Positions 10,739 through 13,175 of a DNA stretch of 13,175 nucleotides are shown here, one piece after another (within the stretch, counting starts at the first letter, position 1; each line of letters begins with the position of its first letter). Location: assembly GCA_030916665.1 (NCBI GenBank), contig JAUPWC010000553.1, positions 1-13,175 on the forward strand, written 5' to 3'. A model generated the notes under the pieces. It was not told the DNA's origin. It did not search any database and saw only the letters and a list, made by a program, of their open reading frames with translations. Both the position numbers and the translations under genes were made by a program. Source of the DNA: Verrucomicrobiota bacterium. GTDB lineage: Bacteria; Verrucomicrobiota; Verrucomicrobiia; Opitutales; Opitutaceae.

Positions 10739-13174
10739 TTACGGAGTGGCGGACTGGCGCATAGCACGGAGTGGCTGCTTCTCCCGTGGCGCCGACGTTT
10801 CGGTGAGGGAGGCGAGCCCCGCGACAAGGTCGCGAATCTGGGCCTTGCTCAGCACCAAGGCAGCGATCTCCGGCATGGCCGAAGGCGCGGACTCGACGGA
10901 CTTCACCTGTGAGGCGGGGATCAGCAGGGCGTCCTGATCGCTCGTCTTGAGGCGCACCCCGGTGGTGTCGCGACTCAACAGCGTGCCCACGACGACCTCG
11001 CCGTCGGCCTTGGTGACGGAGACGATCTCAAAGCCCTTGGCGATCTTCGCGCTGGGCTTGATGACCGATTCGAGCAGGTATTCGAGCGATTCGCGGGCGC
11101 CGATGCCGGCGAGGTCCGGGCCCGCATCGCCACCGCCATATTCACCCACGCGATGGCAACGCATGCACTGCATGACCGGGTCGTTGGAAAAGATCCGACG
11201 GCTCTTGACGGGGTCGCCGCCCTCGAGACAGACGCGGAAAGGCGCGAGCGGGTCGGGATTTTGAGCGAGCGCGGCTTCGCGGTCGGCGAGCACCTGCCGG
11301 ATACGCGGGTCATCGCGGAGCGCGGCTGCCTCAAGCAGGTCGAGCTGGGCGGCCGGGGCGATTTCGCCTGCGGCAAACCGCTGCAGCTGGGTCAGGAGCA
11401 GGTCGTCGGCCTGAGGATCCTTGGCCGCACCGAGTGCGCGGAAGGCGGTTTGCTGCTCCTTGGGGGTGCCGCGTCCGATAAGATCGGAGAGGCGGGCAAC
11501 GGCAGACTCCGGGTGGAGCCGCGAATTGATGGGCAGAGCGGCAAGGCGCAGTTCGGGCGAGTTGCTGGCAGCGGCGAGGTCGGCGCTAGTGGAGAGGCCG
11601 GCGACATCGAAGCCGTCGAGGGCTTGGAGGGCGGCGACGCGCATGCTGGGCGACTGGGCGTTGTCGGCAACGACAGTGGCGAGCTCACCGACGGAATCCT
11701 TCAAGCCGAGGGTCCTGATGGCACCCACTGCGGCGATCTGGACGTTGTCGGGTGTGCTGGCGCCGAAGAGGCGCGGCAGGATCGGAGCGAGGGCGGCGGC
11801 GGCGACCTCGGTGGGGCGGGTTTTGTCGGTCGTGGGACGGAAAACACCGACCACACGGTCGCGGGCTGGGGGCTTGGGCCAGAGTGCGAGCAGGTCGAGG
11901 GCTTCCTCGCGCAGGCTCGCGGCGGCAGCGCTTGCGGCGAAGGCGGCAAGGGCGGCGGCGTTGTCGGGCGTGCCGAGACGGAAGTGAGCATTGAGCGCGC
12001 GCAGGGCGACGGTCTCGTCGCGCGTCTGGCGGAGGCGGTCGGCCAGCGCCGGGTAGGCGGCGGCGATGGGCGCGTCGTTGATGGCGAGGGCGGCTTCCTT
12101 GGCGACGTAGGCATCCTTGTCGGCGAGGAACGCAGTGATTGTGGGGCTCTGCTGGCGGCGCAACGCGAGCACGGCGGCGAGGCGGACGGCAGCGGACTCG
12201 TCGCTGGCGAGGGCGGCGAGTTGCTCAGCAGTGGCGCAGCCGGCGAGGCTCATCACGTAGGCATGGCGCAGGGTGGCGTCGGCGTTGTCGTTGGCGCGGA
12301 TGGACGCGAGGAGAGCGGGGGCGGCCGGCGCGTGTTTCAACTTGGCTAGCGCCTCGGCGGCATGGAAACGCACGCGGGGAGAGGCTTCGGTCAGGGTGGC
12401 GACAAGGATCTCGGCGGAGCTGGCATCGTGGAGATCGCCGAGCGTCTTGGCGGCTTGGGCGCGGACTTCGGCGTCAGTGTGCGCTAGCAGTGGGCGGAGG
12501 GCGGCAAGGGCGGCCGGGGTCTTGCGGGCAATCTGGCCGAGGCCCCAGACGGCGTGGCGGCGGGCGAGTTCGTTGGAGCCGGCGGCAGCCTTCGAGAAGA
12601 CGGCGATACTGGCGGCACCGCGCTCGGCGAGGGAATACTGCGCCTCGAGGCGCACACGCCAGTCGGCGTGGGCGAGGAGGGTGGCGAGCTCGTCGTTGGA
12701 CTTCTTGGTGAAGTCGGAGGCGATGAGTGCCTTAACAGCCTTCAACTCGGCGGAGTCGGCGAGCTTGGGGTCGAAGATGCTGTAGATGCGGCCGCGCTTG
12801 GATTTGGGCCAGCCCTCGGCCCAGTCGGAGTAGTAGAGCTTGCCGTCGGGGCCGAAGCGGACGTCGGTCGGCAGGGCGCCGGTGAGGAAAGGCGCGGCGG
12901 CCTCGACCGCGTAGCTGGCGCCGGACGGCTTCATTTTGTAGGTGAAGATGCCGGAGTTGCTGATGGCGCCCTTGAAATGGGTGATGAAGAGCTGGCCCGC
13001 GTAGTCGGAAGTCAGGCCGGTGCCGGGATAGTAGGCGATGCCGGAAGGGCCGTCCTCAATGTTGACGATCGGGGGGAGCAGGTAGGCGGGCTGACCGGGG
13101 TGGCGCGGATGCCAGAGCTTTTCGCTGTTCCAGGGACCGGCGTTGCCGCGCGGATTGAACTGGTAGCCGACGCG
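10739..13174 (-). CDS. PVC-type membrane-bound dehydrogenase / HEAT repeat / cytochrome c domain protein, 5'-truncated by the window edge
   Basis: The frame is open from the right edge (13174) to TAA at 10741-10739 and gives the last 811 residues. An ATG at 12934 is internal, not the start: the 80 residues before it continue the family (GPWNSEKLWHPRHPGQPAYL, GPSGIAYYPGTGL, GQLFITHFKGA). Numbered from the edge, about 1-135 are the final blades of a sorbosone/glucose dehydrogenase-like propeller (DVRFGPDGKLYYSDWAEGW). About 140-620 are alanine-rich HEAT-like helical repeats (HADWRVRLEAQYSLAERG, HTDAEVRAQAAKTLGDL). From about 640 comes the c-type cytochrome domain with CMRCH (C670, C673, H674; bases 11153-11167) and a likely axial methionine M767 in SAMPEIAALVLS. 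The sequence GGGDAGPDLAGIG followed by LLESVIKPSAKIAKGFE is typical of the haem-binding domain described as Pirellula/Verrucomicrobium type. Such proteins are exported and thought to oxidise sugars or related compounds, with electrons passing to haem. The substrate is not known. The signal peptide is outside the window. Confidence 0.93.
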   Translation of the reverse strand, partial: RVGYQFNPRGNAGPWNSEKLWHPRHPGQPAYLLPPIVNIEDGPSGIAYYPGTGLTSDYAGQLFITHFKGAISNSGIFTYKMKPSGASYAVEAAAPFLTGALPTDVRFGPDGKLYYSDWAEGWPKSKRGRIYSIFDPKLADSAELKAVKALIASDFTKKSNDELATLLAHADWRVRLEAQYSLAERGAASIAVFSKAAAGSNELARRHAVWGLGQIARKTPAALAALRPLLAHTDAEVRAQAAKTLGDLHDASSAEILVATLTEASPRVRFHAAEALAKLKHAPAAPALLASIRANDNADATLRHAYVMSLAGCATAEQLAALASDESAAVRLAAVLALRRQQSPTITAFLADKDAYVAKEAALAINDAPIAAAYPALADRLRQTRDETVALRALNAHFRLGTPDNAAALAAFAASAAAASLREEALDLLALWPKPPARDRVVGVFRPTTDKTRPTEVAAAALAPILPRLFGASTPDNVQIAAVGAIRTLGLKDSVGELATVVADNAQSPSMRVAALQALDGFDVAGLSTSADLAAASNSPELRLAALPINSRLHPESAVARLSDLIGRGTPKEQQTAFRALGAAKDPQADDLLLTQLQRFAAGEIAPAAQLDLLEAAALRDDPRIRQVLADREAALAQNPDPLAPFRVCLEGGDPVKSRRIFSNDPVMQCMRCHRVGEYGGGDAGPDLAGIGARESLEYLLESVIKPSAKIAKGFEIVSVTKADGEVVVGTLLSRDTTGVRLKTSDQDALLIPASQVKSVESAPSAMPEIAALVLSKAQIRDLVAGLASLTETSAPREKQPLRAMRQSATP

Positions 13175-13175
13175 C

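Noticed and set aside
10147..10912. Small plus-strand genes in and around the 10504-10738 gap (205- and 95-codon frames)
   Set aside because: They run through the terminator palindrome and into the opposite-strand genes, with Arg/Gly-rich composition and no convincing ribosome binding site.
12932..12934. ATG at 12934 as the start of the haem-domain protein
   Set aside because: The frame stays open to the window edge, and the 80 residues upstream carry family-specific propeller sequence, so this methionine is internal.

Overview
This is a GC-rich window with seven protein-coding genes, two of them cut by the window edges. The best taxonomic guess is a member of the Verrucomicrobiota, possibly Opitutaceae. 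The main evidence is the right-hand gene, which has the layout typical of the Planctomycetes-Verrucomicrobia group: the end of a propeller-type dehydrogenase domain, HEAT-like repeats and a C-terminal CxxCH haem domain. The hybrid sensor with a periplasmic two-component propeller fits the same guess. The assignment is inference; no marker gene is present.

Layout, left to right. (1) Positions 2-550, plus strand: the C-terminal part of a flavin reductase-family (DIM6/NTAB) protein. (2) Positions 551-632: a short gap between convergent genes, filled by two inverted REP-like units that form a long stem-loop. (3) Positions 633-5362, minus strand: a two-gene signalling unit. A 1269-residue hybrid sensor kinase (propeller, Y_Y_Y, membrane helix, kinase, receiver) is followed, with an ATGA overlap, by a 307-residue receiver/LuxR-type response regulator. 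(4) Positions 5430-10503, minus strand: a polytopic DUF2339 membrane protein followed by a DUF3999 protein whose start lies inside the end of the DUF2339 gene (29-base overlap). (5) Positions 10504-10738: the only sizeable gap, holding a strong GC-rich terminator and the leader of the DUF2339 gene. (6) Positions 10739-13174, minus strand: the C-terminal 811 residues of a PVC-type dehydrogenase/HEAT/cytochrome c protein.

How the genes may work together. Genes 6 to 3 all point left with small gaps or overlaps, so the DUF2339-DUF3999 pair and the sensor-regulator pair may be co-transcribed. A possible promoter just before the sensor gene could separate them. DUF2339 and DUF3999 look like one envelope unit: a roughly 30-helix membrane protein plus an exported, C-terminally anchored protein built from two related beta-rich halves. 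The sensor would read a periplasmic signal with its propeller and pass it to the LuxR-type regulator. No histidine phosphotransfer (HPt) domain is visible in the window.

Most interesting points: the internal duplication in the DUF3999 protein and its overlap-coupled DUF2339 partner of unknown function; the REP-like inverted pair between the convergent genes; and the apparent lack of an HPt between two receivers. I found no CRISPR array, tRNA, rRNA, transposase or phage gene.
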